Origin: Clostridia bacterium | GTDB lineage: Bacteria; Bacillota; Clostridia; Lachnospirales; Lachnospiraceae | Assembly: GCA_029101305.1 (NCBI GenBank) | Contig: JAQXQS010000141.1 | Coordinates: forward strand, 1-34,150 | DNA length: 34,150 nt | Reading direction: 5' to 3' | In this document: positions 14,525 to 23,409 of the stretch, in pieces | Position numbering within the stretch: the stretch's first letter is position 1 | How the letters are laid out: every line of letters starts with the position of its first letter | The notes under the pieces: model-generated | Told to the model about the DNA's origin: nothing | Seen by the model: only the letters and a program-made list of their open reading frames with translations | Databases searched by the model: none | Program-made: the position numbers and the translations under genes

Positions 14525-16294
14525 ATGGATTTTTTTAGTATTCTGACAATGGTCGGAGGATTGGCAATGTTCCTGTATGGACTGCAGGTCATGGGTGACG
14601 GTCTGGAAAAATTATCTGGCGGTAAACTGGAAAAGATTCTGGAAAATCTTTCATCCAACCGTGTGAAAGCGGTTCTGGTTGGCGCAGCAGTTACTGCCAT
14701 CATCCAGTCATCATCAGCAACCACTGTTATGGTAGTTGGTTTTGTAAACTCAGGTATTATGCACTTATCCCAGGCTGTTGGATTTATTATGGGAGCAAAC
14801 ATCGGTACTACTATTACTGCATGGATTCTCAGTCTGGCTGGAATTGAGAGTTCCAATTTCTTTGTAAGACTTTTAAATCCAAGTTCATTTTCCCCAATTC
14901 TGGCACTTATAGGTGTGATTTTTATTGTCTTCCTTCATGATGAAAAGAAGAAAGATATCGGAAATATTCTGGTCGGATTTGCAGTATTGATGTTCGGAAT
15001 GAACACCATGAGTGGCGCTGTGAAGCCTCTCGCTCAGGTTCCGGAATTTACGAACATTCTGTTGAAATTCTCCAATCCTGTTTTGGGTGTGCTGGCAGGT
15101 GCACTGCTGACTGCAATTATCCAGTCTTCTTCAGCATCTGTTGGTATTCTTCAGGCGCTTTGCGTAACAGGAGCTGTTCGTTATGGTACCGCGCTTCCGA
15201 TTATTATGGGACAGAACATCGGAACCTGTATCACAGCCATGCTTTCTTCCATCGGTGCAACGAAAAATGCAAAACGTGCTGCAATCGTTCATCTGTACTT
15301 TAATATTGTAGGAACTGTTGCATTTATGATTGTATTTTATGTGCTTAACGGATTTTTACATTTCTCATTTATTAATGAAGTGGCAGGACCTGCCGGAATC
15401 GCAGTGATCCACAGTGCATTTAACATCATTGCAACTGTAGTACTTCTCCCATTTGGAGATTTACTTGTAAAAATGGCATGTGCAACTGTCCGTGATACAA
15501 AAGAGGAAAAAGCGATTTCTGCAGAAGATCAGGAATTTATGATTCTGGAATCCCGTTTCCTTAGCAACCCTGGTATTGCTATTGAACAGAGCAAAACTGC
15601 CGCGAAAAAAATGGCTGAACAGTCAAGAAATGCTTTGAACCTTTCTTTCGGACTTCTTGATAAATTCGATGAAGAAACAGCTTTCCGTGTAGAGAAAATC
15701 GAAGCCAAGGTTGACCGTTACGAGGATGAACTTGGAACTTATCTGATTAAATTAAATCAGAAAGATCTTTCTCTGGAAGACAGCCACAGTCTGTCTATTA
15801 TGCTTCATTGTATTGGAGATTTCGAGCGTATTTCCGACCATGCTCTTAGCATTATGAAATCTGCAAAGGAAATTGCAGAGAAAAATACCAGCTTTTCCGA
15901 TAAAGCGGTGCAGGAACTTCATGTTATGGAAAAAGCTGTGGCAGATATTGTTGATAAAGCCTACAATGTTTTTGCAAATCAGGATTTAAGGCAGGCAGAA
16001 GAAATTGAGCCATTGGAAGAAGTGATCGATGAGCTTAGCCATGAACTGAAAAGGCGCCATGTAAATCGTCTTCGTGCAGGAGAATGTACCATTGAAATGG
16101 GATTTGTCCTTTCGGATATTACAACCAGCCTGGAGAGAATTGCAGACCACTGTTCCAACATTGGTGTCTGTGTTACCCAGGTGCGGGAAGATCTTTACGA
16201 TACCCACAGCCATCTTGATACTGTGAAAAACGCTCCGGGAGAACATTTTCACCATGAAATTGAGGTTGCCCGTGTGAACTATATGCTTCCGTAA
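14525..16294 (+). CDS. Na+/phosphate cotransporter with PhoU-like C-terminal domain
   Basis: Inner-membrane sodium-dependent phosphate symporter of the NptA/YjbB type. Two inverted transport repeats carry the signature QSSSATT (61-67) and QSSSASV (200-206) next to multiple hydrophobic segments, covering about residues 1-320. Residues 350-560 are helical and charged with PhoU-like features (DDFERISDHALSI-like FERISDHALSIMKSA and LERIADHCSNIG). The 589-aa length is usual. The ribosome binding site is AAAGGAGAGG. The upstream hexamer array and the downstream phoB/phoR-like pair support a Pho-regulon role in phosphate uptake or homeostasis. Confidence 0.93.
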   Translation: MDFFSILTMVGGLAMFLYGLQVMGDGLEKLSGGKLEKILENLSSNRVKAVLVGAAVTAIIQSSSATTVMVVGFVNSGIMHLSQAVGFIMGANIGTTITAWILSLAGIESSNFFVRLLNPSSFSPILALIGVIFIVFLHDEKKKDIGNILVGFAVLMFGMNTMSGAVKPLAQVPEFTNILLKFSNPVLGVLAGALLTAIIQSSSASVGILQALCVTGAVRYGTALPIIMGQNIGTCITAMLSSIGATKNAKRAAIVHLYFNIVGTVAFMIVFYVLNGFLHFSFINEVAGPAGIAVIHSAFNIIATVVLLPFGDLLVKMACATVRDTKEEKAISAEDQEFMILESRFLSNPGIAIEQSKTAAKKMAEQSRNALNLSFGLLDKFDEETAFRVEKIEAKVDRYEDELGTYLIKLNQKDLSLEDSHSLSIMLHCIGDFERISDHALSIMKSAKEIAEKNTSFSDKAVQELHVMEKAVADIVDKAYNVFANQDLRQAEEIEPLEEVIDELSHELKRRHVNRLRAGECTIEMGFVLSDITTSLERIADHCSNIGVCVTQVREDLYDTHSHLDTVKNAPGEHFHHEIEVARVNYMLP

Positions 16295-16308
16295 CCGGAA
16301 GGACAAAC

Positions 16309-16368
16309 GTTGCCAGCTGCTGTTTATTGGGGAAGATCCTGTAAATGGCAGCTGGTAACCTGATTTTT
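16309..16368 (+). terminator. terminator between the Na/Pi transporter and the two-component genes
   Basis: GTTGCCAGCTGC (16309-16320) pairs with GGCAGCTGGTAAC (16347-16359), with five T at 16364-16368. It should separate the transporter transcript from the regulator genes or allow partial readthrough. Confidence 0.7.
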
Positions 16369-16490
16369 ACCATGACTTTACCTGCATGTACTTGTACAAG
16401 ATTAAAAAAAAACGTATACTGAAAAATAATATAGGAAAGCGGATGCCAGATACTGGCACGGGAATACTCATGGGAGGAGAGAACTGGAAA

Positions 16491-17177
16491 ATGATTTTTT
16501 GTGTTGAAGATGATAACAATATTCGTGATCTGTTAGTATATACATTGGAGACGACCGGATTTCATGCAAGAGGACTGGTAGACTCCCAGGAATTATGGAA
16601 AGCTCTTGCGGAAGAGGAACCGGAGCTGATCCTTCTGGATATTATGCTTCCAGGTGAGGATGGCTATTCCATTCTGGATAAGCTGAAGAAATCTAGTGGA
16701 ACCAGAGACATTCCGATTATTATGGTAACAGCTAAGGAAGCTGAATTTGACAAGGTACGTGCCCTGGAATCAGGGGCAGATGACTATATTACCAAACCCT
16801 TTGGAATGATGGAATTTATTGCCAGAGTGAAAGCAGTCCTTCGCCGCAGCAGCCGTCATGGAGATGACAGGGAGCTTCGCTGTGAGGAACTGAGCATTTT
16901 TCCGGGACGTCATCAGGTCTACTGTGGTGACCAGCAGGTGGAACTTACCCGGAAGGAGTTTGAGCTTCTTCTTTACCTGATGGAAAACAGGGGAATCGTT
17001 ATGACCAGGGACCAGATCCTGTGCCATATATGGGGCTATGATTTTGACGGCGAGACCAGAACTGTGGATGTGCATGTGCGAACCCTCCGTCAGAAGCTGG
17101 GGGATACTGGCAGACTGGTAGAAACTGTCCGTGGTGTAGGTTATAGAATGGCAGACAAGGGAGGCAGTCAGGGATGA
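16491..17177 (+). CDS. OmpR/PhoB-family response regulator
   Basis: Two-domain regulator of 228 aa. The receiver domain has the acidic pair Asp7/Asp8, phospho-acceptor Asp50 in LLDIMLPGEDGY and Lys in DDYITKPF. The C-terminal winged helix includes LTRKEFELLLYLMEN and TRTVDVHVRTLRQKLG. The start is ATG 16491, eleven bases after GGGAGGAG; longer frames from 16386 lack homology. The gene overlaps the sensor kinase by four bases. It is close to PhoB/PhoP in type, and the neighbouring phosphate transporter supports that. Direct targets other than the hexamer array before the transporter cannot be seen. Confidence 0.9.
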   Translation: MIFCVEDDNNIRDLLVYTLETTGFHARGLVDSQELWKALAEEEPELILLDIMLPGEDGYSILDKLKKSSGTRDIPIIMVTAKEAEFDKVRALESGADDYITKPFGMMEFIARVKAVLRRSSRHGDDRELRCEELSIFPGRHQVYCGDQQVELTRKEFELLLYLMENRGIVMTRDQILCHIWGYDFDGETRTVDVHVRTLRQKLGDTGRLVETVRGVGYRMADKGGSQG

Positions 17178-18508
17178 AAAAGAAAATCCTAAGTCATACC
17201 AGTATCATGATCATTCTCACCGTTATCCTCACCTTTATAGCTGCCAGCTTCGTAATGTATGACAAGTTTGACAGCGCCATGAAAAAAAGTGTCCGTGATG
17301 AAGCTGAATATGTAAAAGTGGGAATGGAAGAAGCGGGAGAGGGCTATTTGAATGAAAATGTAGGGAAAGCAACCGGAACCCGTATTACTCTTACAGATGA
17401 AGTGGGAAATGTTCTTTATGACAATGAAGCAGATGCGGCAAAGCTTCCTAACCATAGCGACCGTCCGGAATTTGTAAAAGCCATGGAAGACGGACAGGGA
17501 GAAGTTGTCCGCTATTCAGAGACACTGGCCAAGCAGACATTTTATTATGCAGTAAAGCTGTCAGATGGGAAAATTCTTCGTCTGGCAAAAACTACGGACA
17601 GTGTGTTCCATACCCTGCTAAGCAGCTTTGTCTGGCTGGGGCTTTTGATGATACTGATCATTCTGGTGGAAATCGTGCTGGTACAAAAGCAGACACAGAA
17701 TCTGATAGAGCCGGTGAACAATCTGGATCTGGAGCACCCTCTGGATAACGTATGCTATGAAGAACTTCGGCCTCTGCTTATGCGGGTTGATCAGCAGAAT
17801 AAGCAGATTGCAAGCCAGCTGGAGGAATTGAAGAAAACAGAGGCTGTACGAAGGGAATTTTCCGCAAATGTGTCCCATGAGCTGAAAACTCCGTTGATGT
17901 CCATTTCTGGTTATGCAGAGTTGATGATGAATGGAATGGTGCGCCCGGAGAATATAGCAGATTTTTCCGGACGTATTTATAAAGAAGCGAACCGATTGGG
18001 AAATCTGGTGGCAGATATCATCCAGCTGTCCCGTCTGGATGAACAGCAGGATCAGGTGGTTTCCATGGAAAATGTGGATCTGGATGAACTGGCAGAGGAT
18101 GTGGTAAACAATCTTAGGGATCATGCCAAAAAGAAGGATATTTCCATAGAATATCATGGTGTGCCGGTTACCATCCAGGGCGTACGTCACGTTCTCTACG
18201 AGATGCTGTACAATATAGCGGACAATGCGGTGCGGTATACCAATCAGGGGGGACACATTCATATCTATGTGGGAAAAAAAGGTGGAAGGCCTTTCTACCG
18301 TGTGGAGGATGACGGAATCGGAATTCCGAAAGAGGAACAGAAGAGAATATTTGAAAGATTTTACCGGGGAGATAAAAGTCATTCCCGGCAGACCGGAGGA
18401 ACCGGTCTGGGTCTGTCTATCGTAAAGCATGGCGCAACACTGCATCATGCACAGATCAATGTAGACAGTGACCTTGGAAAAGGTACAAAAATGGAGCTGC
18501 TTTTTTAA
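17174..18508 (+). CDS. membrane sensor histidine kinase, PhoR-like
   Basis: The 444-aa kinase has a membrane segment at about 9-29, an extracellular sensor region to about 145, a second segment at about 147-169, then a short linker and a HisKA domain with His235 in SHELKTPL. The ATPase domain shows the N box NIADNAVRY, DDGIGIP, the F box and GTGLGLSIVKH. PhoR proteins usually carry a PAS domain before HisKA; here the linker is short, so it is the more compact version. ATGA overlap with the regulator gene means translational coupling. The stop codon lies inside a palindromic terminator. Confidence 0.9.
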   Translation: MKKKILSHTSIMIILTVILTFIAASFVMYDKFDSAMKKSVRDEAEYVKVGMEEAGEGYLNENVGKATGTRITLTDEVGNVLYDNEADAAKLPNHSDRPEFVKAMEDGQGEVVRYSETLAKQTFYYAVKLSDGKILRLAKTTDSVFHTLLSSFVWLGLLMILIILVEIVLVQKQTQNLIEPVNNLDLEHPLDNVCYEELRPLLMRVDQQNKQIASQLEELKKTEAVRREFSANVSHELKTPLMSISGYAELMMNGMVRPENIADFSGRIYKEANRLGNLVADIIQLSRLDEQQDQVVSMENVDLDELAEDVVNNLRDHAKKKDISIEYHGVPVTIQGVRHVLYEMLYNIADNAVRYTNQGGHIHIYVGKKGGRPFYRVEDDGIGIPKEEQKRIFERFYRGDKSHSRQTGGTGLGLSIVKHGATLHHAQINVDSDLGKGTKMELLF

Positions 18509-18524
18509 GCGGCTCCTTTTGTAC
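18483..18524. terminator. bidirectional terminator between the kinase gene and nagB
   Basis: GGAGCTGCTT (18493-18502) pairs with AAGCGGCTCC (18507-18516), and flanking GTACAAAA/TTTTGTAC extends the symmetry. T-runs occur on both sides when each strand is read, so it serves the kinase gene (plus) and the convergent nagB (minus). It includes the kinase stop codon. Confidence 0.8.
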
Positions 18525-18540
18525 GCTTTAAATAAACATT

Positions 18541-19269
18541 TTAAACTTCACTCAGGGCATCCTCATCAGCCACAATGATTGCATTGGGATGGAACTGAAG
18601 GATGGAAGCCGGACACTTAGGCGTAACAGGTCCTTTGATGGCAGCAGCGAGAGCTTTTGCTTTATTTTTGCTATTGGCAACAAGAAGGATTGTCTTCGCA
18701 CTCATAATGTTGCCAATTCCCATGGAGTATGCTTTACGCGGGACGTCAGCCTCGCTTGCAAAAAATCTTTTATTGGCCTGGATGGTAGCTTCCGTAAGGT
18801 CTACACAATGTGTACCAGCTTCAAAGTGATCATCAGGTTCGTTGAATCCGATGTGACCATTTGGTCCGATTCCGAGAAGCTGAAGATCTACAGTACCGAT
18901 ATTCTGAAGCAGGGTATTGTATGCTTCACAGCAGGCTGTTGCGTCAGAATTGGTGCCATCTGGAACAAAGGTATTCTCAATGGAAATGTTTACTCTGCTG
19001 AACAGATTTTTATTCATGAAGTAGCGATAACTCTGATCATTATTGCCATCCAGTCCCACATACTCATCCAGGTTTACGGATTTTACATGGGAAAAATCAA
19101 GAATTCCTTCTTCATACATTTGAACCAGCTGATCATAGGTACCAACTGGGGAAGAACCGGTAGCAAGTCCGAGGATGCAGTCTGGTTTCGATAAAATAAC
19201 GCCGGCGATGATCGTTGCGGCAGTACGGCTCAGCTCATCGTAATTTTTTACTTTTATAATTTTCATCAT
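18541..19269 (-). CDS. nagB: glucosamine-6-phosphate deaminase
   Basis: Converts glucosamine-6-phosphate to fructose-6-phosphate and ammonia, so amino sugars enter glycolysis. The 242-aa product matches the short Gram-positive NagB form: LGLATGSSPVGTYDQL near the start, VNLDEYVGL with the active-site acid, and GIGPNGHIGFNEP. The start is one of two adjacent ATG codons (19269 or 19266), with AAGGAGATC upstream. It is monocistronic and divergent from the nucleotidyltransferase gene. No nagA lies nearby. Confidence 0.95.
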   Translation of the reverse strand: MMKIIKVKNYDELSRTAATIIAGVILSKPDCILGLATGSSPVGTYDQLVQMYEEGILDFSHVKSVNLDEYVGLDGNNDQSYRYFMNKNLFSRVNISIENTFVPDGTNSDATACCEAYNTLLQNIGTVDLQLLGIGPNGHIGFNEPDDHFEAGTHCVDLTEATIQANKRFFASEADVPRKAYSMGIGNIMSAKTILLVANSKNKAKALAAAIKGPVTPKCPASILQFHPNAIIVADEDALSEV

Positions 19270-19375
19270 TCAGATCTCCTTTTGCCTTTTATTTTCAAGA
19301 CACTATCAGTATATCGTAAATTGAAGGGAAACGCTATAAATATTTCTGCTGTTTTTTGGATTCATATGTTTAAAA

Positions 19376-19404
19376 TTGACAAGAATGGAATAGTCTGTTA
19401 CGAT
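19376..19404 (+). promoter_or_regulatory. promoter of the nucleotidyltransferase gene
   Basis: A consensus TTGACA (19376-19381), a 17-base spacer and TACGAT (19399-19404). This is the strongest promoter match I found in the window. The start codon lies about 70 bases downstream. Confidence 0.7.
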
Positions 19405-19472
19405 AAATCATATGCAGTTTGGTAATATCTGTTAAAAAATTTAATATACAGAAACCAGGAGGTAAAAGTGAT

Positions 19473-20396
19473 ATGAAAAAGCCAGCATTAGTAGTAATGG
19501 CAGCCGGAATGGGAAGCAGATACGGCGGTCTGAAACAGATCGATCCTGTTGACAAAGATGGAGATATTATTATCGATTTTTCCATCTATGACGCTGTTCA
19601 GGCGGGATTTGAGAAAATCATATTTATTATAAAGAAAGAAAACGAAGCTGATTTCCGTGCAGCTATCGGTGATAAAGTGAGCAGACATGCGGAAGTTGTA
19701 TTTGTGTTCCAGGATCTTTATAATCTGCCAGAAGGCTTTAAAGTTCCCGAAGGCCGTGTAAAACCATGGGGAACTGGCCATGCGATCATGAGCTGCATAG
19801 ACGTGCTTGACGGACCTTTCGCAGTGATCAATGCAGACGATTATTATGGCCGCCACGCATTTAAGATGGCATATGATTTCCTTACCCAGAACCAGGAGAA
19901 AGATGGTATCTACCAGTATATGATGGTAGGATACAAGCTGGAGAATACTCTGACGGATAATGGGCATGTATCCAGAGGCGTTTGTGTGACAGATGAAGAA
20001 GGATATCTGAAGGACATTAACGAGCGGACCCATATTGAGAAGAGAAACGGCGGCGCAGCCTATACAGAGGATGACGGTGCTACCTGGAACGAGCTTCCGG
20101 TGGATGCTACAGTATCAATGAACATGTGGGGATTTTCTGCAAGCATCCTGAAGGAGCTAAAAGACAGATTCCCTGTATTTTTGAAAGAAAACATTGAAAA
20201 AAATCCTTTGAAATGTGAATATTTTCTTCCCTTCGTTGTGGACGAACTTCTCTGTGAGAAGAAGGCAACCGTCAAAGTGCTGAAATCTATGGATAAATGG
20301 TACGGTGTTACCTATAAAGAGGATAAGCCGGTTGTTGCTGCTGCTGTCCAGAAGATGAAAGATGATGGTCTTTATCCACAGAAGCTGTGGGATTAA
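19473..20396 (+). CDS. sugar-phosphate nucleotidyltransferase family protein
   Basis: The N-terminal MAAGMGSRYGGLKQI has the G-x-G-x-R...K signature of NTP-sugar transferases, which couple an NTP to a sugar-1-phosphate with release of pyrophosphate. FAVINADDYYG holds the metal-binding Asp pair and WGTGHAIMSC the base-contacting loop. The product is 307 aa. The start is ATG 19473 after CCAGGAGGT; a longer frame to 19419 overlaps the ribosome binding site. galE is the next gene, so a UTP-dependent reaction on glucose- or galactose-1-phosphate is plausible, but the substrate is not proven. A promoter for galE lies between the two genes, so they may be separate units. Confidence 0.85.
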   Translation: MKKPALVVMAAGMGSRYGGLKQIDPVDKDGDIIIDFSIYDAVQAGFEKIIFIIKKENEADFRAAIGDKVSRHAEVVFVFQDLYNLPEGFKVPEGRVKPWGTGHAIMSCIDVLDGPFAVINADDYYGRHAFKMAYDFLTQNQEKDGIYQYMMVGYKLENTLTDNGHVSRGVCVTDEEGYLKDINERTHIEKRNGGAAYTEDDGATWNELPVDATVSMNMWGFSASILKELKDRFPVFLKENIEKNPLKCEYFLPFVVDELLCEKKATVKVLKSMDKWYGVTYKEDKPVVAAAVQKMKDDGLYPQKLWD

Positions 20397-20473
20397 TAAG
20401 AAAAATTATGAAATGTGACCAATAAGTTCACAGGTAACATTAATAATGATTCAATAGTGAAAGTTGAAATCTA

Positions 20474-20502
20474 TTGTAGAAAAATATAAATAGTGTTATG
20501 CT
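20474..20502 (+). promoter_or_regulatory. promoter of galE
   Basis: TTGTAG (20474-20479), a 17-base spacer and TATGCT (20497-20502). The transcript would start near 20509, so repeat C copy 2 lies wholly within the galE leader. Confidence 0.55.
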
Positions 20503-20516
20503 AGGTATAGTACTGG

Positions 20517-20598
20517 ATTATGTTTGAAAATGTTTTCTGCAAAATCTCCCACAATGTGGGACGGGTAGATTGCAGGAATGATTTTGAGGACACGGTCT
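20517..20598. repeat. interspersed repeat family C, copy 2, in the galE leader
   Basis: It shares ordered landmarks with 9639-9731: GTTTGAAAA, TTTTCTGCAA, a CCCACA/TGTGGG stem, GATTGC(A/G)GGAATGATTTT and CACG(G/C)TCTGG. The terminal inverted repeat is degraded here. It separates the promoter from the galE start by about 120 bases of untranslated leader. Confidence 0.7.
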
Positions 20599-20629
20599 GG
20601 AGCAGGTGTAAAAAGAGGAGGAAAATATT

Positions 20630-21646
20630 ATGGCAATTTTAGTAACAGGTGGTGCAGGATATATTGGAAGCCACACAGTTGTAGAACTTCAGAATTCCGG
20701 TTACGACGTGGTAGTTCTGGATAATCTGTCCAATTCCAGTGAGAAGGCACTTGACAGAGTTTCCAAGATCACAGGGAAACCGGTGAAATTCTATAAAGCA
20801 GATATCCTTGACAGAGAAGCACTTAATGAGATTTTTGATAAAGAAGATATTGATTCCTGTATCCATTTCGCCGGACTGAAAGCAGTAGGCGAATCTGTAG
20901 TGAAGCCGTGGGAATATTATGAGAATAATATTGCAGGAACCCTGACTCTTGTAGATGTTATGAGAAAGCATAATGTAAAGAATATTATTTTCTCTTCTTC
21001 TGCAACTGTATACGGAGATCCGGCACAGATTCCGATCACAGAGGAATGCCCGAAGGGACAGTGCACCAATCCATATGGATGGACCAAATCCATGCTGGAG
21101 CAGGTTCTTACAGATATCCAGAAAGCAGATCCAGAGTGGAATGTAATGCTTCTTCGTTACTTTAACCCGATTGGTGCCCATAAGAGCGGAACGATCGGTG
21201 AGAATCCAAATGGTATCCCGAATAACCTTATGCCATATATCACACAGGTTGCTGTTGGTAAGCTGAAAGAGCTTGGTGTATTCGGTAATGACTATGACAC
21301 CCCGGACGGAACTGGTGTGAGAGATTATATCCATGTAGTTGATCTTGCAAAGGGTCATGTAAAAGCTCTGAAGAAGATTGAAGAGAATCCAGGACTTGCG
21401 ATTTATAACCTTGGTACTGGTAAAGGTTACAGCGTTCTTGACATTGTGAAGAATTTTGAAGCTGCAACTGGAGTGAAGATTCCATATGCGATCAAACCGC
21501 GTCGTGCAGGAGATATTGCAACCTGCTACTGTGATGCTTCCAAAGCAGCTAAGGAGCTGGGCTGGACTGCAGAAAATGGTATCCGTGAGATGTGCGAGGA
21601 TTCCTGGAGATGGCAGAGCAATAATCCAAATGGATATGAAGATTAA
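20630..21646 (+). CDS. galE: UDP-glucose 4-epimerase
   Basis: Interconverts UDP-glucose and UDP-galactose in the Leloir pathway through a transient 4-keto sugar with bound NAD. The Rossmann motif [10 protein letters not shown] is at 7-16, the catalytic SSSATVYG serine block near 123-130 and Tyr149-x-x-x-Lys153 in [10 protein letters not shown] follow. The 338-aa length is canonical. AGAGGAGGAAA precedes the ATG. The preceding nucleotidyltransferase and the following sugar-phosphatase-like gene fit a hexose-phosphate/UDP-sugar group, although no galK or galT is in the window. Confidence 0.96.
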   Translation: MAILVTGGAGYIGSHTVVELQNSGYDVVVLDNLSNSSEKALDRVSKITGKPVKFYKADILDREALNEIFDKEDIDSCIHFAGLKAVGESVVKPWEYYENNIAGTLTLVDVMRKHNVKNIIFSSSATVYGDPAQIPITEECPKGQCTNPYGWTKSMLEQVLTDIQKADPEWNVMLLRYFNPIGAHKSGTIGENPNGIPNNLMPYITQVAVGKLKELGVFGNDYDTPDGTGVRDYIHVVDLAKGHVKALKKIEENPGLAIYNLGTGKGYSVLDIVKNFEAATGVKIPYAIKPRRAGDIATCYCDASKAAKELGWTAENGIREMCEDSWRWQSNNPNGYED

Positions 21647-21683
21647 TATTGGATAGGAAGAATAATATAAAGGAATAATACAT

Positions 21684-22292
21684 ATGATTCAGAATCTGAT
21701 TTTTGATGTGGGAGATGTATTACTGGAATACCGCTGGTTTGAGATGCTGACAAAGGATTACGGACTGTCAGAAGCGGAGGCCCGGCGGATTGGCGGGGAA
21801 ATGTTTGACAATGAAATCTGGGTGCAGGGAATGGATGGTGGAAGAATTAGTCTTGCAGAAGCCATCTCCCGATATGAGAAGAAGTATCCAGAGGATGTAG
21901 AAGTTATGAGCTGGTTCCTTGGCAATGGAGAGCAGATGGCGGTGAAACGTCCGGAAATCTGGGAAAAGATCGCAATGCTAAAAGAAAAAGGATACAGAAT
22001 ATATATCCTGTCTAATTATTCTGAGGAATTATTCCATATGCATACCAATGGAGCTGCATTTCTTGATCTGTTAGATGGAGGCATAGTTTCTTATCAGGTG
22101 CATGCATTGAAACCGGACCGCGAGATTTATGAAATCCTGCTTGTCAGATATGATCTGGTGGCAGACCAGTGTCTGTTTTTCGATGACCGTGCTGATAATG
22201 TGGAAGGTGCCCGGAAAGTGGGAATCCATGCGATACAGGTTACATCAAGACAGATGTTGAATGAAACTTTAGATAAAATGCTTGCAGAATAG
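21684..22292 (+). CDS. HAD-family phosphatase, YihX-like
   Basis: A 202-aa HAD hydrolase with nucleophile Asp8 in FDVGDVL, where the usual second Asp is Gly, as in the YihX/glucose-1-phosphate phosphatase group (FDLGNV). Later motifs are ILSNYS, KPDREIYE and FFDDRADNVEGA. Overall spacing follows YihX from E. coli, which hydrolyses alpha-D-glucose-1-phosphate. The neighbours galE and a nucleotidyltransferase agree with a hexose-1-phosphate substrate, but this remains inference. AAAGGAAT is the ribosome binding site. A terminator follows within about ten bases. Confidence 0.8.
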   Translation: MIQNLIFDVGDVLLEYRWFEMLTKDYGLSEAEARRIGGEMFDNEIWVQGMDGGRISLAEAISRYEKKYPEDVEVMSWFLGNGEQMAVKRPEIWEKIAMLKEKGYRIYILSNYSEELFHMHTNGAAFLDLLDGGIVSYQVHALKPDREIYEILLVRYDLVADQCLFFDDRADNVEGARKVGIHAIQVTSRQMLNETLDKMLAE

Positions 22293-22297
22293 AATGA

Positions 22298-22322
22298 GTC
22301 GTCCCTCCGGGGGCGGCTTTTT
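22298..22322 (+). terminator. terminator after the HAD gene
   Basis: GTCGTCCC and GGGGGCGGC form a short GC-rich stem with two G-U pairs and a tight loop, followed by TTTTT. It closes the galE-HAD unit. Confidence 0.7.
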
Positions 22323-22401
22323 CCAATCAATTATACATGCCTTGCTTTTCGCATATAAGAATGTTAGAATGGCAGTATCCTGAAGAAAGGCAGGTGAATG
22401 T

Positions 22402-23319
22402 ATGGAAAAAGTAATCATTATCGGTGCCGGACCAGCGGGGATTTCAGCGGCTTTGTATGCAGCGCGCGCAAACATGGATCCACTGGTGATCAATAACGGC
22501 ATCGGAGCTTTGGAAAAAGCAGAGAAAATAGAGAATTATTATGGTATGGAACATCCGGTTTCCGGGAAAGAATTATTTGAGCGGGGAATTGCCCAGGCGA
22601 AGGCTCTTGGAGTTCGGATCCTGGAAGCCCAGGTCCTTGGAGTCGGAGGCTTTGACACCTTTCAGGTGAAAACCACGGTAGGTAACTTTGACACCATCAG
22701 TGTGATCCTGGCAACAGGAAGTAAGAGGAAAACTCCTGCAATCCCGGGGATCAAGGAATTCGAAGGAAGAGGAGTAAGCTACTGCGCTGTTTGTGATGCA
22801 TTCTTTTACAGAGGCAAGGATGTGGCAGTACTTGGAAATAGTGATTTTGCCCTCCATGAAGCGGAAGAACTGGCACCTATGGCAGGTTCTGTGACCATCT
22901 ATACAGATGGAAAGGAGCCGGAGTTTTCCAAAGAAGCTTCTTTTACAGTCAATACGATGCGAATCCAGTCCGTAGAAGGTGATGAGAAGGTAACAGGGCT
23001 GCGTTTGGCATACGAGCCGGAAAAAGAACCAGATCTGGCTGCCAGCTCAGAGGATTTGTCACAAGAGGCATTTGCCAGGGCAGATGGAATTTTCGTAGCA
23101 CTGGGAACGGCTGGAAGTGCGGAAATGGCAAGACAGATGGGTGCTTCTCTTACCGAAAAAGGGAATATCAAAGTAAACGAAAAAATGGAGAGTACCATTC
23201 CAGGGCTTTTTGCAGCCGGTGACTGTACAGGAGGACTTCTGCAGGTTTCAAAGGCTGTTTACGATGGAGCCCAGGCCGGAATCAGTGCCAGCCAGTATGT
23301 AAGAAAAAAGCAGAGATAA
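22402..23319 (+). CDS. thioredoxin-reductase-like flavoprotein with a degenerate NADPH site
   Basis: The FAD motif GAGPAG is at 8-13 and the redox pair Cys128/Cys131 lies in YCAVCDAFF, as in thioredoxin reductases. A thioredoxin gene follows 90 bases later, which supports that role. The NADPH-binding region is unusual: GNSDFA at 145-150 replaces GGGDSA, and TIYTDGKEPEF stands where HRRxxxR would be. This pattern is reported for ferredoxin-dependent or other pyridine-nucleotide-independent reductases of Clostridia (FFTR type). The closing GLFAAGDCTGG FAD motif is intact. 305 aa is normal. I infer reduction by ferredoxin or an unknown donor rather than NADPH. Confidence 0.85.
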   Translation: MEKVIIIGAGPAGISAALYAARANMDPLVINNGIGALEKAEKIENYYGMEHPVSGKELFERGIAQAKALGVRILEAQVLGVGGFDTFQVKTTVGNFDTISVILATGSKRKTPAIPGIKEFEGRGVSYCAVCDAFFYRGKDVAVLGNSDFALHEAEELAPMAGSVTIYTDGKEPEFSKEASFTVNTMRIQSVEGDEKVTGLRLAYEPEKEPDLAASSEDLSQEAFARADGIFVALGTAGSAEMARQMGASLTEKGNIKVNEKMESTIPGLFAAGDCTGGLLQVSKAVYDGAQAGISASQYVRKKQR

Positions 23320-23409
23320 TCCAGAAGGCAGTGATTTATGTAGTAAATCGGAGGATTTAAAATCATTGAACTGAATATCAGTTATCAAAATAGAAAGGAT
23401 GATAAATTT

